NCBI GenBank assembly: GCA_963678705.1
Contig: OY783204.1
Span: forward strand, 27,848,759-27,912,758
Length of the DNA stretch: 64,000 bases
Direction of reading: 5' to 3'
Source: Panorpa germanica
Taxonomy: Eukaryota; Arthropoda; Insecta; Mecoptera; Panorpidae
In this document: positions 36,357 to 49,737 of the stretch, in pieces
Numbering within the stretch: the first letter of the stretch is position 1
Layout: each line of letters starts with the position of its first letter
The notes under the pieces: generated by a model
What the model saw: only the letters and a program-made list of their open reading frames with translations
Databases searched by the model: none
Told to the model about the DNA's origin: nothing
Position numbers and translations under genes: made by a program

Positions 36357-37884
36357 ATTGATTATCTCTGAAAGGAAATATTTACTAGTGGTACTGATAA
36401 TATTTCAACGGTAAATTGATAAAAATGTTAGTGACTCTTGGTTGAATACAAATGATATAAACTTACAAAAAAGATTATTTCGAATGTGACCTAAATGTCA
36501 ACATCACTTCCTGTCAACTGCGACTTGAATCTTTCATCTCATCTCAGATTTCCTAACATCTTTCAAGTACCACAAAATCTCTGGAAACATATTACTTATA
36601 TATACATATGTATATACATACACATAAATATATATATAGTATTTAGTTCAACTCCAATACGTCATGTAATAATTACAGAATTATAATTTTCTGCTACAAA
36701 AACGAAGAGGTTAAGTTCGCACAAATGTGCATAAATGCTTTTCAAAAATTGATAATGGATAACTTAAGTATAGGCAGTTTTAACAGGAATTATTTTTATT
36801 TAGTTAGGGTATTTTAGGGATTAAAGCAGACAAATGATAAGCTTAGTAGGTGAAATAATATATATTTATGTATAAATATTTCAGTAGAGAATGTATTGGT
36901 GGGTTTTAAGTTTATATTCAAAAAATAATGTTTACTGATTAACACTATGAAGTAACAAAAATGAAAAAGTATTTTGTATTTTCCAAATAGGAAATAAGTT
37001 GGTAAAAGTTTTCAAATAAAATATAAAATTCTATACTTTTAAAAGATATTTAAATACAAAATAGAAAATAGGTATTTACTATTTTGTATTTGCATTTTGA
37101 GTATATGTATTTGGAAAACGCACATCTCTGCTTATATGGGTTCTTTAAAACTATTTCTATTTCTCCTTAATTTAATTCTTTGCATGCAAACTGCATACTT
37201 GCTTTATAGAAATATTTCTATACAGTATATAGAAATACTACATAAGCTTTTACTATAAAAGAATATTTACAAAATATTCCATGCATTTTAGAATAACAAT
37301 GGTAAATTTAGAATATCGTATATTTTAGAATAACAAACTTAAATACATACAATTTCGGACAGTTTAATTACTTTTTAATTGTTATAGGCATAATCTATTT
37401 GCTAATACTTTCAACTCTTCAATACGAAATATTTGCGATAAATTTTCTTATCTTATTTTAAGATAATAAATGATCTTGCTGATCGGTTGAATAGTTTAAA
37501 TCCGATTATAAAAACAGTGTGACGTCACATTCTAAATGAAGCAGCAAAAACTTGTAGAATTATTTTCTACTCTTTATTTTAAGGAGTAAATTTCTGTCAA
37601 AAACATAAACGGGCGGGAAAACAACTCGGCCGTCACTTGCACAACTGGTACATTTACGTTATAATTCAAAAGTGTGGAAATATTAAGGAGAGGGTAGCCG
37701 TAATCAATTTTGGTAAAGATCTGGTTAAAGAATCTGCTTTTTCTATTTATCTGAACAATACGTTGCGGTATTGCGCGTAGAAGAGTCTTGTCATGTGACT
37801 TATTGGAGCCGCCGTCGGTGCAGATCGTGGTGGTAGTAACAAATAATACTTTATAAATCTATACTCCCTTATATATCTAAAACA

Positions 37885-38196
37885 TTACTCAATAAGTTCG
37901 TAGGATTGGAACTATTGACAAATCCTTATGATGTTTAAATAGTACCAACATTCATGGCATTCCGATGATTAATTAACAAGTTACAGTGGTTTGAGTGACG
38001 CTACTTTTGCAATTTTCAAAATAATTGACATTTCTTGAACTGTGTTTTAAAGTATTAAAAAGTGATGTCATTTAAACCACTGTTACTTGTAAATTAATGG
38101 TAGGAATTTCATAAAATTTTAATACATATTGTATGAAGGTTAGAACTATCTAAATATCATATGGGTTTGTCAATTTACGATCTTATTAAGTTAATC
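37885..38196. mobile_element. Foldback MITE with long inverted arms
   Basis: Nearly the whole element is an imperfect palindrome. ttgacaaatccttatgatgt near 37917 pairs with atatcatatgggtttgtcaa near 38155, and acaagttacagtggtttgag pairs with aaaccactgttacttgt around 38082-38098. The arms exceed 100 bases each. Confidence 0.7.
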
Positions 38197-38739
38197 TTAT
38201 TAAACCGATGTAGTTTTCAAGTGGTTACCTTAAAAAAACACTCGATGTAATAAATAATAATTCTTTCTCAAAATAATATACAGACGAAATTATACCCGTA
38301 GCTAATATTCTTATAAAGGAAATAAACTCTATCGATAAAGCATTAATATTATTTTTATAGAATTTTAAAGTCTATTAAACTACATCGTAAATTTTACTTA
38401 CTTTATAAAAATAAAAAAAAATATGTTTGAAATATATTTTATTGTACGTAAAATATCTTGTTCCCCAGTCTTGTTATACGTATACTATCATAAAATAAGA
38501 ATATATATGGTATATGTATAAAATGTAATCTTAATATGAAATACGAGATTTTTTTTATATTTGGAATAATAATGCCTCTACTAAAATATCATTACTGTAT
38601 GAATTGGAAGAAATATAGTATGCTATAATAATACTAAACATATATTATGATTTACTACTTCAATAGACTGAGAAATGTAGTGTCAGTGTTTCTTAAAATG
38701 TGATACTAATTTGTATTACTAATGCGTTAAGGATTATTG

Positions 38740-39128
38740 CTAATGAATTTTTTTCATGAAAAATCGGTATTGTGACTTCTAAGTGCTGTAAAATTAAAAA
38801 AAAATCTATTAAAAAAAGAAACTCGACAGGGTTACATGCAAAAACCTATCAACTAATGAAATCATTTTGGTTTTTCGATTTCAGAAAGTCCAGTAATGAG
38901 TTATATAGTTATGTAGTAATGGGTAGTAATGAGGCACCGCAAGGTTACTTTTTTTTTGTGACGTCAGCGGAGATTAGCTGTTAATGCCTCATTTCTTGAT
39001 ACTTATTTATGAAAATTTTACAAAGTATTCTTCAAATGTTATTTTATCATGTAGTAATTATAGAAATAATTATATTTCAATTGTGTCGTCAAAAAACATT
39101 TTCGAAAATATGTTTTTTTTCGTTTAAA
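38740..39128 (+). mobile_element. Truncated copy of the TTAA-MITE family (copy B)
   Basis: The right half of the family, from the ttttcatgaaaaatcggtat segment to attgtgtcgtcaaaaaacat. It carries a local tandem expansion of gtagtaatgagt-like units near 38900-38935. Termini absent. Confidence 0.7.
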
Positions 39129-40982
39129 ATATTCAAGGTCTTGTACCTCCTTAACTAAAATAAACAATACACATCATTGAAAAAAACAAAGCTATTTAGA
39201 TAAAAAAGATCAAAGTCAAATGCCGTATTAAAATAGACGTAATAGGGGGTAAGGGTTTTGTCAAAGACTTCGTATTAATTTGTACATTAATATCTTTCCA
39301 TTAAAAAATTATAAGTCAAAGGTAAATTTAATTTCACTCGGTTCATTGGCTATAACAAAATTCTTTGTCTCATCAATATTTCTATAATGTAACCTTTTTC
39401 TACTTTATCAAACGTGTCATATGGATATAAATAACATTCTCCAAATGTCAGAGGCGTATATAAAATAGCACGTTCATTTTCAAGCCTGAATACTAAAGAA
39501 ATAATCCCCGTGCAGATGAATACGTATTTTCCAATGCTATAGTTCAAATCATGTCTTAATAAAGTTGACTACCAAGAAGCTATCTCTTCTCCCAAATCTT
39601 TTTGTATCTTTCATTATATTTTCTGTTATCTTTTTATTCATTCTTTCCTGCTATTAGTCACCGGCGAACTCTCATAATTTGAACTATATTTAAAACTCCG
39701 TGCTTAAAATGTTAACGCAGATATATGCCTAATCCAAAACACCCTGTATACGAAATTTAACTTATTTGACGTATGTATTAGCGTGGGTATAATACATTTA
39801 GAGCGGTTTGAAGCTCGGGTGCTCCGATGGAAATTTACTGTGTAATATAATACATATATAGGATAAACGTACTTATATATGTACACCCCTATATAAGGGT
39901 AATAGGTATTCGAATATATAGGGTTGTGTAATATGTATTTTCTCGAAAAAAGGCGGGCTCGGGGAAGTGGAATGGGTGTATTCATGCTCTGTCGACAGGA
40001 ATGCCAATAAGGGGACCTGGAATCACATCCGGTTGACTAGAGTAGTATCACAATGTAAAAAATGTATGCATACTTATTTAAAGTACTTATTTCGTTAGAA
40101 TATATTGATATGGTATGCGATTTTTTAAATAGGTTTTAGAAAACATTTGGTTAGTGATTTGTGATATGAATATACTTAAACACACTTATTTACCTTATTT
40201 TGATTTGGAAACATCCTATGATAAGATGTAGAGAGTAACGAAGTATCTTGTCACTACATTCGATAGTTCTATAATAGGTAAAGATATTTGAAAAAGACAA
40301 TTTAAGAGTTTTTACAAGAAGATTTACAAACAGATGTGCTCTTGCCGTCCTTGTGCCAAATATGCCATATGATATCTTCTTTCTGAAGTATATATTATTT
40401 TTAAAACTAACGACACTTTTGGAATTTTAAATACGTAATTTATAAAACCTAATACCTTATCTCTCCTAATATTGTTAAGTCTTTACCATTTACTGACCTT
40501 TCTTATTGTTTTAATGCTATAGAAGGCGATGTATTTGTGTCCAGTCAAGATATTTTTATACAATTATTGAGTATTGTGTATTTCCTTTAAAAAAGAAAAC
40601 TACAGTGATATTTTTGACAAGGAAAATTAATGAAATGATTTTTTATTTTTTTGATATATTTGTTACAAAAAAAGTTGATAAAACCACCCCAGGGTTCAAT
40701 AAGGAAAAGGCATATTAAATAATAAAAAAAATATTTTGATAAAGTTATATTGATTCTACTTAATATAAAAGAAAACTTTTTGATATTAATGCCTCCCTTT
40801 GGGTTTTTATAAAAGTTTTTTGTTTAATTAATTTTTTTTTTTTTTTGAGTTAACTTTCAAGTACCTATGTTTTGTTATATATAATAAAAACAGTAGAAAA
40901 ACTTTTTCTTCTATTAAGTAGATTCTATGTTTGATTTATAAATATATATTGATTGATTTATAACAGAGATTTAAAACCTTTT

Positions 40983-41899
40983 TTAAGCGGGGAGTAAGGT
41001 CAAAACAATAAAGAAGAAGCATATTTTCGATGTTTTTTGACGACACAGTTAATATATAATTATTTCTATAATTACTACATAATAAAATGGCATTTGGAGA
41101 ATACTTTGTGAAATTTTTATAAATAAATATCAAGAAATGAGGCATTGACAGCGAATCTCTGCTGACGTCACAAAAAAAGTAACATTGCGGTGCCACTTAT
41201 AACTAATCATTGGATTTTCTGAAATCGAAAAACCACAATGATTTCATTAGTTGATAAGTTTCTGCAGGTAACGCTGTTGAGTTTTTCCTTTTTTATTGAT
41301 TTTTCAATATTTTACAGCACTTAAAAGTCAAAATACCGATTTTTCATAAAAAAAATCAGAAACTATTTTAAAATACGTTAAAATTAAAAAATTTAAAAAA
41401 ACTCGACAGCGTTAACTCAGCATTTAGGTAAAGAAAGAGAGTGCAACATTTTAAAAGAATCGGTCCAGTAGATTTTGAGTTAGAGAGGGCAGGTAACGCT
41501 GTTGAGTTTTTCCTTTTTTATTGATTTTTCAATATTTTACAGCACTTAAAAGTCAAAATACCGATTTTTCATAAAAAAAATCAGAAACTATTTTAAAATA
41601 CGTTAAAATTAAAAAATTTAAAAAAACTCGACAGCGTTAACTCAGCATTTAGGTAAAGAAAGAGAGTGCAACATTTTAAAAGAATCGGTCCAGTAGATTT
41701 TGAGTTAGAGAGGGCACCGACTCTGAAAAATGTGTGAGAAACCGCATTTAAAAGTTTCAAAGTAACACTCTATCTCTAAACTCTATATCTCCGACAGTTT
41801 TACTCCAATCGATTTCAAATTTTTACACAATAAACTTAATATGTTGTACAATAATATAAATAAATAAATATTTCGGTAATAATCTTTCGTACTCCTAGT
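40983..41899 (-). mobile_element. TTAA-MITE family member with internal duplication (copy C)
   Basis: It opens with TTAA then gcggggagtaaggtcaaaac and reads the family backwards through to tactccaatcgatttcaaat and beyond. It contains a 225-bp tandem duplication (41264-41488 and 41489-41713). The right end is degenerate (cgtactcctag). Confidence 0.75.
41264..41713. repeat. 225-bp direct tandem duplication inside a MITE
   Basis: Two consecutive units starting gcaggtaacgctgttgagtt. I found no differences reading them side by side. The single-unit arrangement is seen in copies D and E of the same family. Confidence 0.8.
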
Positions 41900-42552
41900 T
41901 TTGTTGAAAGCGTGGTGGAGAAAATGAGTTACAAAAACCATCTAATTTTTATCATTAGAATTACAACACTAATGTCACCTGCAGCACGTGTCAGCTATAT
42001 TTCTAATTGTCTAGATTTAATTTATGTATTTATCTTTACTTATTAAATATTGCGGCTTCTTTATTTCAAAATGCGTTATATTTATATTTATACAGTAAAC
42101 ATAATATAACCTACAGCTTTGTTTGAAGTGACGCAAGAAGCTATAAATTATACAATAGAACAGAACAACATCCAACAGTGCCTCCTGGTGACACTGGAAT
42201 GTAAAAATAAACAACAGGATAAAAGAGTGTCTTAAAAAGTGTTTTGTTGAATTTACGAAATGCACTTAAACAGTGTTATCTTCTGATGTAACAGCAAACA
42301 CTAGTTTCAAAATAAATGTTGTATTGTAAATTTATTTATTTTAATACAATAAAAATATTAACAGGGATTTGAAACCTTTTATATGTAGATCACGGTTAAA
42401 AACTTTGATAAAAGAGATCAAGATAAATATATTTAACCTGGTATAGCGATGCATAACTCGTATACCTCGTATTGAATGAATTTATTAATTAAAACACGCG
42501 CAAACTGGAGTGTGGTAGCTTCAGTAAGTGTGACGAGACGTGTCAAAGGGAA

Positions 42553-42565
42553 GGGGGGGGGGGGG
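42553..42565. repeat. Homopolymer G run (13 bases)
   Basis: An uninterrupted run of 13 G in an AT-rich setting. It adjoins tgtgacgagacgtgtcaaag, which resembles the repeat piece at 54583-54605. Confidence 0.8.
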
Positions 42566-42793
42566 TAATCATAATCTTTGTGCCGACATATCTATTTTAA
42601 TATTTGACTTTCGAATTTAACTAAACTATAAATAATTTTCCGAATAATAATGTTTTATTATATGAGTTCTTCTATTCATATTTTCAGATTTTGGCAAATA
42701 TTTTCTGGAATAAATAAAATTGTTTTTAGAAAGGGATAGTAGATGATAGAGGAAGAGAAACTATGTGGAATGTGTGGAAAGTATAGTCTAAAT

Positions 42794-42986
42794 CACGAGA
42801 GTTCGGGGCGACTTATACTTAAAAGAGGTTATAAGAGCGGTATAAATCTATAATACAATAATGAATTTTATATTATTCGTTTCTATATACATTATCGAAA
42901 AATAAGTGAGTCAGTGCTTTTTAGTTATGTCGGCAGTTTATACCCCACAACTTATTTTAAGTATGAGTCGCCGCCGAACTCTCGTA
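42794..42986. mobile_element. MITE, acgagagttcggcgg family, best preserved copy
   Basis: cacgagagttcggggcgact at the left and gagtcgccgccgaactctcg at the right are inverted repeats, 193 bp end to end. The interior matches 2085-2253 in reverse orientation. Confidence 0.75.
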
Positions 42987-43977
42987 ATTTGAATTATAAG
43001 TAGAAAAATTAGAGCAATGAGAAAGTGAAGTAGATCTGATTTGATAAAGGACAAGGAGATGTATCTTGATATGTAGTTCTAAGACAATTGTAAAATGGTT
43101 TAAGTAATAAAATGAAATATAGTATGTGATTCTAATGCGGAAGAATGTAATGCCTAAAAGGACATACCTATGTCAAATAATAAATAGAATCTGCATATAA
43201 TTTTGTTCTCCAAAGTATAAAAAAACATTAAGTTTTTCGATATTGTTTTAGAATTAACAGCATTGATTTTAGAGCGATTGATATCCAACGAGGAAACAGC
43301 CTAATCAATTATTGAAATTCACCAAATCTCTTTTATTAAAAGGAACAGCTTCACCCAGTATGCAAATACACATACAACCACTTTTCGTTTATTTACTAAG
43401 CGTTTATCGGCAATAACAGTGTATTAGTGTTAGTCTATACTCTATCTCTATAATCTATAATGTTTACCTTTTCCTCATTCGGTTCATGTGTTTATTTACT
43501 TGTATGTATTTAGCAAGTGCCAAGTGTGTGTGCGGTTAGAATTAGGGTGACTATATTCAACTATATCAAGGGAGAACCCTCTGTCTGTTAGTCACCATAG
43601 CGTATAAAAATATATTTATAGATCTATATATATAGACAGACACATAGAGAAAAACAAAATTTGGATCTTGATAGACGATTTAAGACCCTATTGGACTGTG
43701 TTACCGATTTTGTCTTTTCTATTTATGTGAGAAATAGAAGCCCTGAAAATTATTAATTAGTATGAGTACAGTTATTGACAAAATGCCGTGCTTTTGAAAA
43801 TGATATTCTAAAAACTGAGTTTATTTTTAAAATACGATATTATTGATATAAAAAAATGTTCTAGTTCCAACGATAGCTATTGTGATGTTGTGAATAACAT
43901 ATTAAAATTTCAGACGATTTGGTTGAATAGTTTTTTTTTCTACACCATGCCGAAAAAAGTAGTTTTGAAATAAATAA

Positions 43978-44212
43978 AATTAAAGTTTTAAGTATGTTAT
44001 GGCTATATGGCTATAACTATAACTATAACTATTAAACTATTGGCAATATCCTTACAAAAATTTAACAATATATTATTAAAAGACTATACTTAAATTAAAT
44101 TAAAGTTTTAAGTATGTTATGGCTATATGGCTATATGGCTATAACTATAACTATTAAACTATTGGCAATATCCTTACAAAAATTTAACAATATATTCTTA
44201 AAAGACTATACT
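43978..44212. repeat. About 120-bp tandem duplication
   Basis: Two units beginning taaagttttaagtatgttat are near identical. They differ in the number of ggctatat and ctataa steps inside and by a single A/C change near the end. Confidence 0.85.
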
Positions 44213-45696
44213 TTCAAAATATAAAAAAAGCAAAAATCGATTCTTTGAAAATTCTAGACTTTTCAAAGAGATCTTAGTACCATCATGTAGTGTAAATAAT
44301 ATATTTATGCCTTTTATAATAATAAAATAATATATTATTCCCGTTTGATTATTTTTATCCTTTACTTTTTGATCGCTGATCTATAATAGGTGCCGTCTCA
44401 TTTTCATGTGTTGAACTTCACATTCTATAGACCATAGAGTACCATTCCTGTCAAGTTGTTGTACCCACTGTTAAATCGAACGCACATCACGCTTAATAAT
44501 AGCCATTACAAATAATTTGGGTAAGAGTTGATAGGTTTATCATGTGAGAACGTGCTATTGATAACAACTGCCTTAATAACAGAGTGTTTGATAAAACATA
44601 TGGCCCGTTATGGTATATCGCTCACTCTCCTCTGGCCTAGCTTCACTCGAACTCGTATACAGCAATTAAATATGACATCAAATTTGAAGTGGATAGTACG
44701 CTATATAGAAAGAGGAGAGTAGAGAGAATTAGAAAAGAGATACCCTATATAACAGAACAATTTTGTGTCGTAAAAATAATATTTTATGCTATAAAATATA
44801 ACATAGGTTTGACAGCCGATGACAGAATACTATGCAGTATATTTAGGGTGTCTAACTCAATTTATCTACCCTTAAAATAGAGTTTTATTTTTAGAAATAT
44901 AAAAAATAAAAGACTTAAATCGCTTTCACAATATTTACACATATTTTTATGAGAATTTATAGCCGTTCAGTTTCACTAATAAAAAGATTAAAAATAATTA
45001 TATTTGTATAACATGGTGCCTTTTTTGCGTCATAGATGGCAGTACTCACTCTACTAAATCCATCCCGACGGTATAGTATATCTCATGATCTATAAAAAAA
45101 ACTACAGCATTTTCACTCAAGTGATGATTCCCGTATAAATTTGGAAGGCACCTTTTCATTACATAAAATAATTTCATTTATTTAAATTTCGGCGCCGAGT
45201 GAGATACAGGGGTTTCACAATTCACTTCCGTTTTATTTCAAAGTCACGTTTATATTCATCAGACATCATAACCCCTATGATTTCACTAATTAAGATTAAA
45301 TGAAAAGGGGCCCCATCATGCCCTGAGGTTCCATCTACTGTTGAAAGTAAAATTAATCTAACATGAATATAATGACTAGGAAATATATTAATTGTGTAAC
45401 ATGCCGTATTTACAAAGGCGCGTAATAATATGTATGTATAATATTTGGTATTAATATTAACTTAATTATTATCTTCATTTAATAAGGATAAAGGTTTGTC
45501 TTTTGTATATATTTGTTCATTGTTTTAATGATGAAGCTTTCCATGGTAACTACCTACACTTACGTTTTCACGCATCAAAAGCTAAAAATTAATTATACAT
45601 TACCGTAAAGCTTTCACTACTTGAAATAGATTTGTGAGAAATTTTGATTAGATAGATTTTGATTCGCACTATTCGTATTATGCGCCCTATTAACAC

Positions 45697-46099
45697 CAGT
45701 GTTACCAACCCTACTGTTTTAACAGTAGATTTGCTGTTTTCACATTGATGTCCCTGTTTTCTGTTTCATTCCTAATTTTTACTGTTTTTCGATTGGCGTT
45801 CAGCGCCACCTATTACACTATGCAAATATTTTTTAAAAAGAAAAATGAGTGTGAAAATATTGAATATGAGGCAATTGAGAATGAAAGTGGAAAATAATTT
45901 TACTTTGATTTTTATTTTTTTGTTGTTGTGATTATTAATATAACAATGTATGTGAGTTCTGGTATCTAAGAAAATTGTTCATTGTTTTAATTATATGAGC
46001 AAAAGTATGAAATCTGCCTTTTTTTTCTCTACCTACTGTTTTCTCCTGTTTTTCTTTTGCGAGCTGCTGTTTTTTAGTTTTTTGGGGTTGGCAACACTG
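45697..46099. mobile_element. hAT-type MITE with perfect 8-bp target duplication
   Basis: Left end CAGTGTTACCAACCCTACTG and right end ttggggttggcaacactg are inverted repeats. ATTAACAC occurs immediately outside both ends (45689-45696 and 46100-46107), the 8-bp duplication expected of hAT insertion. The interior is rich in ctgttttc-type motifs and has no transposase. Confidence 0.85.
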
Positions 46100-46107
46100 A
46101 TTAACAC

Positions 46108-46242
46108 TGTTCACACAATTTGCATTATTCGCACTATACGCACTCTTTGCTCTGTTCGCACTATTCGCATTATTTGCACTATTCGCACTATTCGCACTAT
46201 TTGCACAATTTGCACAATTTGCACTTTTCGCACTATTTGCGA
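46108..46242. repeat. 9-bp minisatellite (ttcgcacta / tttgcacaa)
   Basis: Around a dozen degenerate 9-bp units. A further block of the same units at about 45661-45680 lies on the other side of the hAT MITE, so the array was split by that insertion. The open frame through it (Ile-Arg-Thr-Ile repeats) is a by-product. Confidence 0.8.
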
Positions 46243-48070
46243 CGAGATTTTTTTTATCATGATGAGATTTTTATACCGTTACGATAAATTTTTTTTATCG
46301 TGACATAATTATTTGCTTTTATATGTAAAATAAATATGGAACAAGTTTAATATTTCAATTTAAAAATGGAATTAAAATTTGAAATGAAATTCAATTCACA
46401 CACAAAAGACAGTCGTCGCTTGAGACGGGGGTAAACTCTAGTTATCAATATATAGTACCGTTTTATAGATATTAAGCTCATTGAATTTGTAATTTTAAAA
46501 TATTACACTAGATAAATACAGGTTTAGTAATTTTTCCACTCTGTATTAAACATTATATTCTTTAGTTTTCTTTTTCCTCGTTTCATAAAAACTGAACTGT
46601 AGCTTATTCAGCTAAAGACGTTTTTTTTTTTATATATACTCTTATGTACTAAGATATACACCTTCATTTTTCATAAAATATAAGCACATATTTTCAAGTC
46701 GACTATTTTTACCACCAGCCAAACCAAAAACTTTCTGAGAATATTGTTAAGTCTCATAAATAAAGATTTAGGCAACAAAATTAATTTCATACAAAACTTT
46801 AAACTATTATTTTTTTCATATCTAGTAAATTATGTGCTTGGTATTAAAGTGTAACAATATAGCCGTGCTGGAAATAGGTATACATCGCTATAGCTACTCA
46901 ACCGAAAGATACAAACAATTAACAGCGTTCTTCGTTATATTATAAAACAGAATATTTCATCTAAAAAAATCTTTTATTATTATATAGGATGTTATTTCAG
47001 AAAGATCCTAGAAATCATTTGGATATACATAATATATTCAACGTATATACATGCATTGCAATTCTATGTATATGCTGTTGTGATGAAAAACCTACAGTGT
47101 ATGTCATATTTAATATTTAAGCATTGTTGCATATACATAGTATGTACTGTCATGTATATTCATATACGCAATGTATATTCATATACGCAATGTATATTCT
47201 AATACGCAAAGGATAGATATATCTTTCTAAAAGGTTACAAAAGGTTATATATTAGGTAAAAGTAACAGGTAATTTGTGTTATGTTAGATTAACCTTAAAT
47301 GGATTTGTCATAGCCACCATAAAACATTTTTTATACATCTTTTATAATTCAATTTTACAAATTTCTAAATATTTCATTAATTCACTAATTAATTTTGAAT
47401 CACTTACCAAAAATTTATTATTAACAGGAAAAGTTTTAATCACATCTAATATTTCACTATTGAATTTTGATAAAAACACTATTAAAAATAATAATCTTTC
47501 TCGTGTTGTGCTATAAATTGTATGGAACTACATCTAGAACGCCGCTTTTAATAACCTTGGCCTCAGCTAACTGCTGCATCCAGTTTACAACAAATTTAGA
47601 ATGCAGGTTGCATTTAATTAGCTAGCACAGAGCACAAGCTCATGTAATTCGTCCTTAAAGTGCATTGCGATAGTATGTACACTTCTATATACTTATATCT
47701 GTATATATATACATACATAACACATACGATTGTTTCTATATAATGCATGCATAAGTGGCGCCTAGTTAATATATTGAATTCTATTAATGAAAGTGGTGGA
47801 GCGCGTTTTCTATTTATTGTTTTTATATGTACATAATTAATTGGATAATAACAACGACAATTTATATGCAAAGGAGGCTGAGAAATCATATAGGTTAATT
47901 ATGTTATTGACAAAACATGAATAATTCATTTGATTATCATTATATTGTGTTAATGAATATAAAACGCTTGTTAAATAAAGTGGGGCGGTGCCACTGTACA
48001 ATGGAGCACACCTCAGGACAGTATCTCCTAAATATATGTATGAAATCGACGTCATCATATTTTTGTAATA

Positions 48071-48139
48071 TATTATTTATTTTACGTCGGATGCTGAAGT
48101 CTTCTCACTGACGACCTCCTACTATTTTGGCAGTTTTTA
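48071..48139 (-). mobile_element. SINE tail fragment
   Basis: tttattttacgtcggatgct and actgacgacctcctac match the 3' part of the SINE at 5350-5623. The tRNA-like head is missing. Confidence 0.6.
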
Positions 48140-49279
48140 AATTAATATATTTGTAGGTTAATGTAAACAAACTAATGTCAAAAATTCAAATTTTCAAATA
48201 GAGAGGTCACTCGCAATGCTTGACAAATAATAGAATGAGATAGATTGCTTTCCCCTTACCCCGGGTAATGGATTCATACCCCTCAAAATTTGTTCACAGT
48301 GAATCGTTTATTTAATATATGGTTTGTGATATAAACATATTTCAGTAAGGATTTTATTACGACCTTCTGTTATGAAATCTTTTTCAACAAAGTATTAATT
48401 ACACAATTTACTTATGTGTATAGAAGGCCTCAGATTTTTTTAGTTTGTTTATATTTAGCGTAATTAAAATGATTGCATTAAATATAGTTACGTCATTGTT
48501 CTTGTATTACAGTAACAACAGGGTGTTTATCAAGTAGAGTATGACTTCAAAATTACTACAGCTAAAAAGTCTATAATTATGTGTGCCAAATATTTTACAA
48601 TTTCAGAAAGTTCATTCTTTGATTTGTATGTATATACAAGTTTTTGCGAAATTGGAGATTAAACAAATATATTATAAGCATATATATAATATAAGCTTAA
48701 AAGGATTTTTTAGCCTTCTATCTCAATCCTATCTTGAGTAATCATTATTTTTACAATAGGCCTGAAATCCATGATTTAATTTTTATAATCAGGACTTCAA
48801 ATGTCAAATTATTTGTAAATAAGTCGTTATATTAAAAAAAATTAAATCCTTTAATCAATAAAGTGCTCAGAGCTACTATAAGTGCAACTTTTAACCACAT
48901 TTAAATCAAATATATAAAAGAGGCGTCACTTTGCGACGGAATAAATTTAAGAATGACTTATTTATATAAAAATTATGTAGTTTCTAAATTTACTGATGTG
49001 TAGTATAATAAAATTTGGAAAGCAGTTGAATTAGAATTGGAAACTTACTTTTTTAGCTTCAAAACTCGCCATGAGCCATCTGTTTTCGATTAATAAGTTT
49101 TTCCTTCAAAAACGTGAAATTTTTTATATACAGAATCTTATATTATTTATCTCATGGTACATAACTTTCGGAACACCCGTTTGTCACTTCACTAGTGTAT
49201 TTATATAAATGATAATAATTAAAATTAATAACGAACATTGAACAAGAAGTGTTTAAAAAACCTATTATAGGCCGTATTG

Positions 49280-49312
49280 CGTTAAGTACGAGTAAAGTAC
49301 TCTAGCTTAACG
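49280..49312. repeat. 33-base interrupted palindrome
   Basis: CGTTAAG tac GAGTA aag TACTC tag CTTAACG: 7 + 5 paired bases, a 3x3 internal loop and a 3-base loop. No T-run or other context to suggest a terminator. Confidence 0.6.
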
Positions 49313-49737
49313 AGGCTGTTTGTTTGCTGGTCATTTTAATTTAGTAAATGCCTATGTGAATGCTATCATTACAATTTACTTTATTAATTAGTTCAATTTC
49401 TATGTAAATTAAATTGTTATTGAGCGTAGAAATAAGTTAATTAATTATACTTAGACCATAAAGTACTAATTACTTTCTAAGCGTTACATTGACATAAGAT
49501 AATTATGGCAATGATATAGCTGCTTTATAGCTCGCTTTAAGCTACACTATACCACCAATTAAGTGTAAGGTTTGAAATTTCAAGGTTTACAGGAACGGGC
49601 TCCCTTAATGTAAATTTTCTCTTTGTAAAATAACTTAGTAGATAACTTAATAGAAAAATAGTAAGGTTTATCTCCTTATAAATAATTTCGCTTTTTGATT
49701 GCCCAAATTTTTACGAACTTTACGAAGGTTTTAACTT

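Noticed and set aside
46108-46242. Possible CRISPR-like array
   Set aside because: Units of 9 bp are contiguous with no spacers, and the sequence is clearly eukaryotic; it is a minisatellite.
45995-46303. 102-codon frame with Ile-Arg-Thr-Ile/Cys repeats
   Set aside because: The repeats are the translation of the 9-bp minisatellite, and the frame begins inside the hAT MITE.
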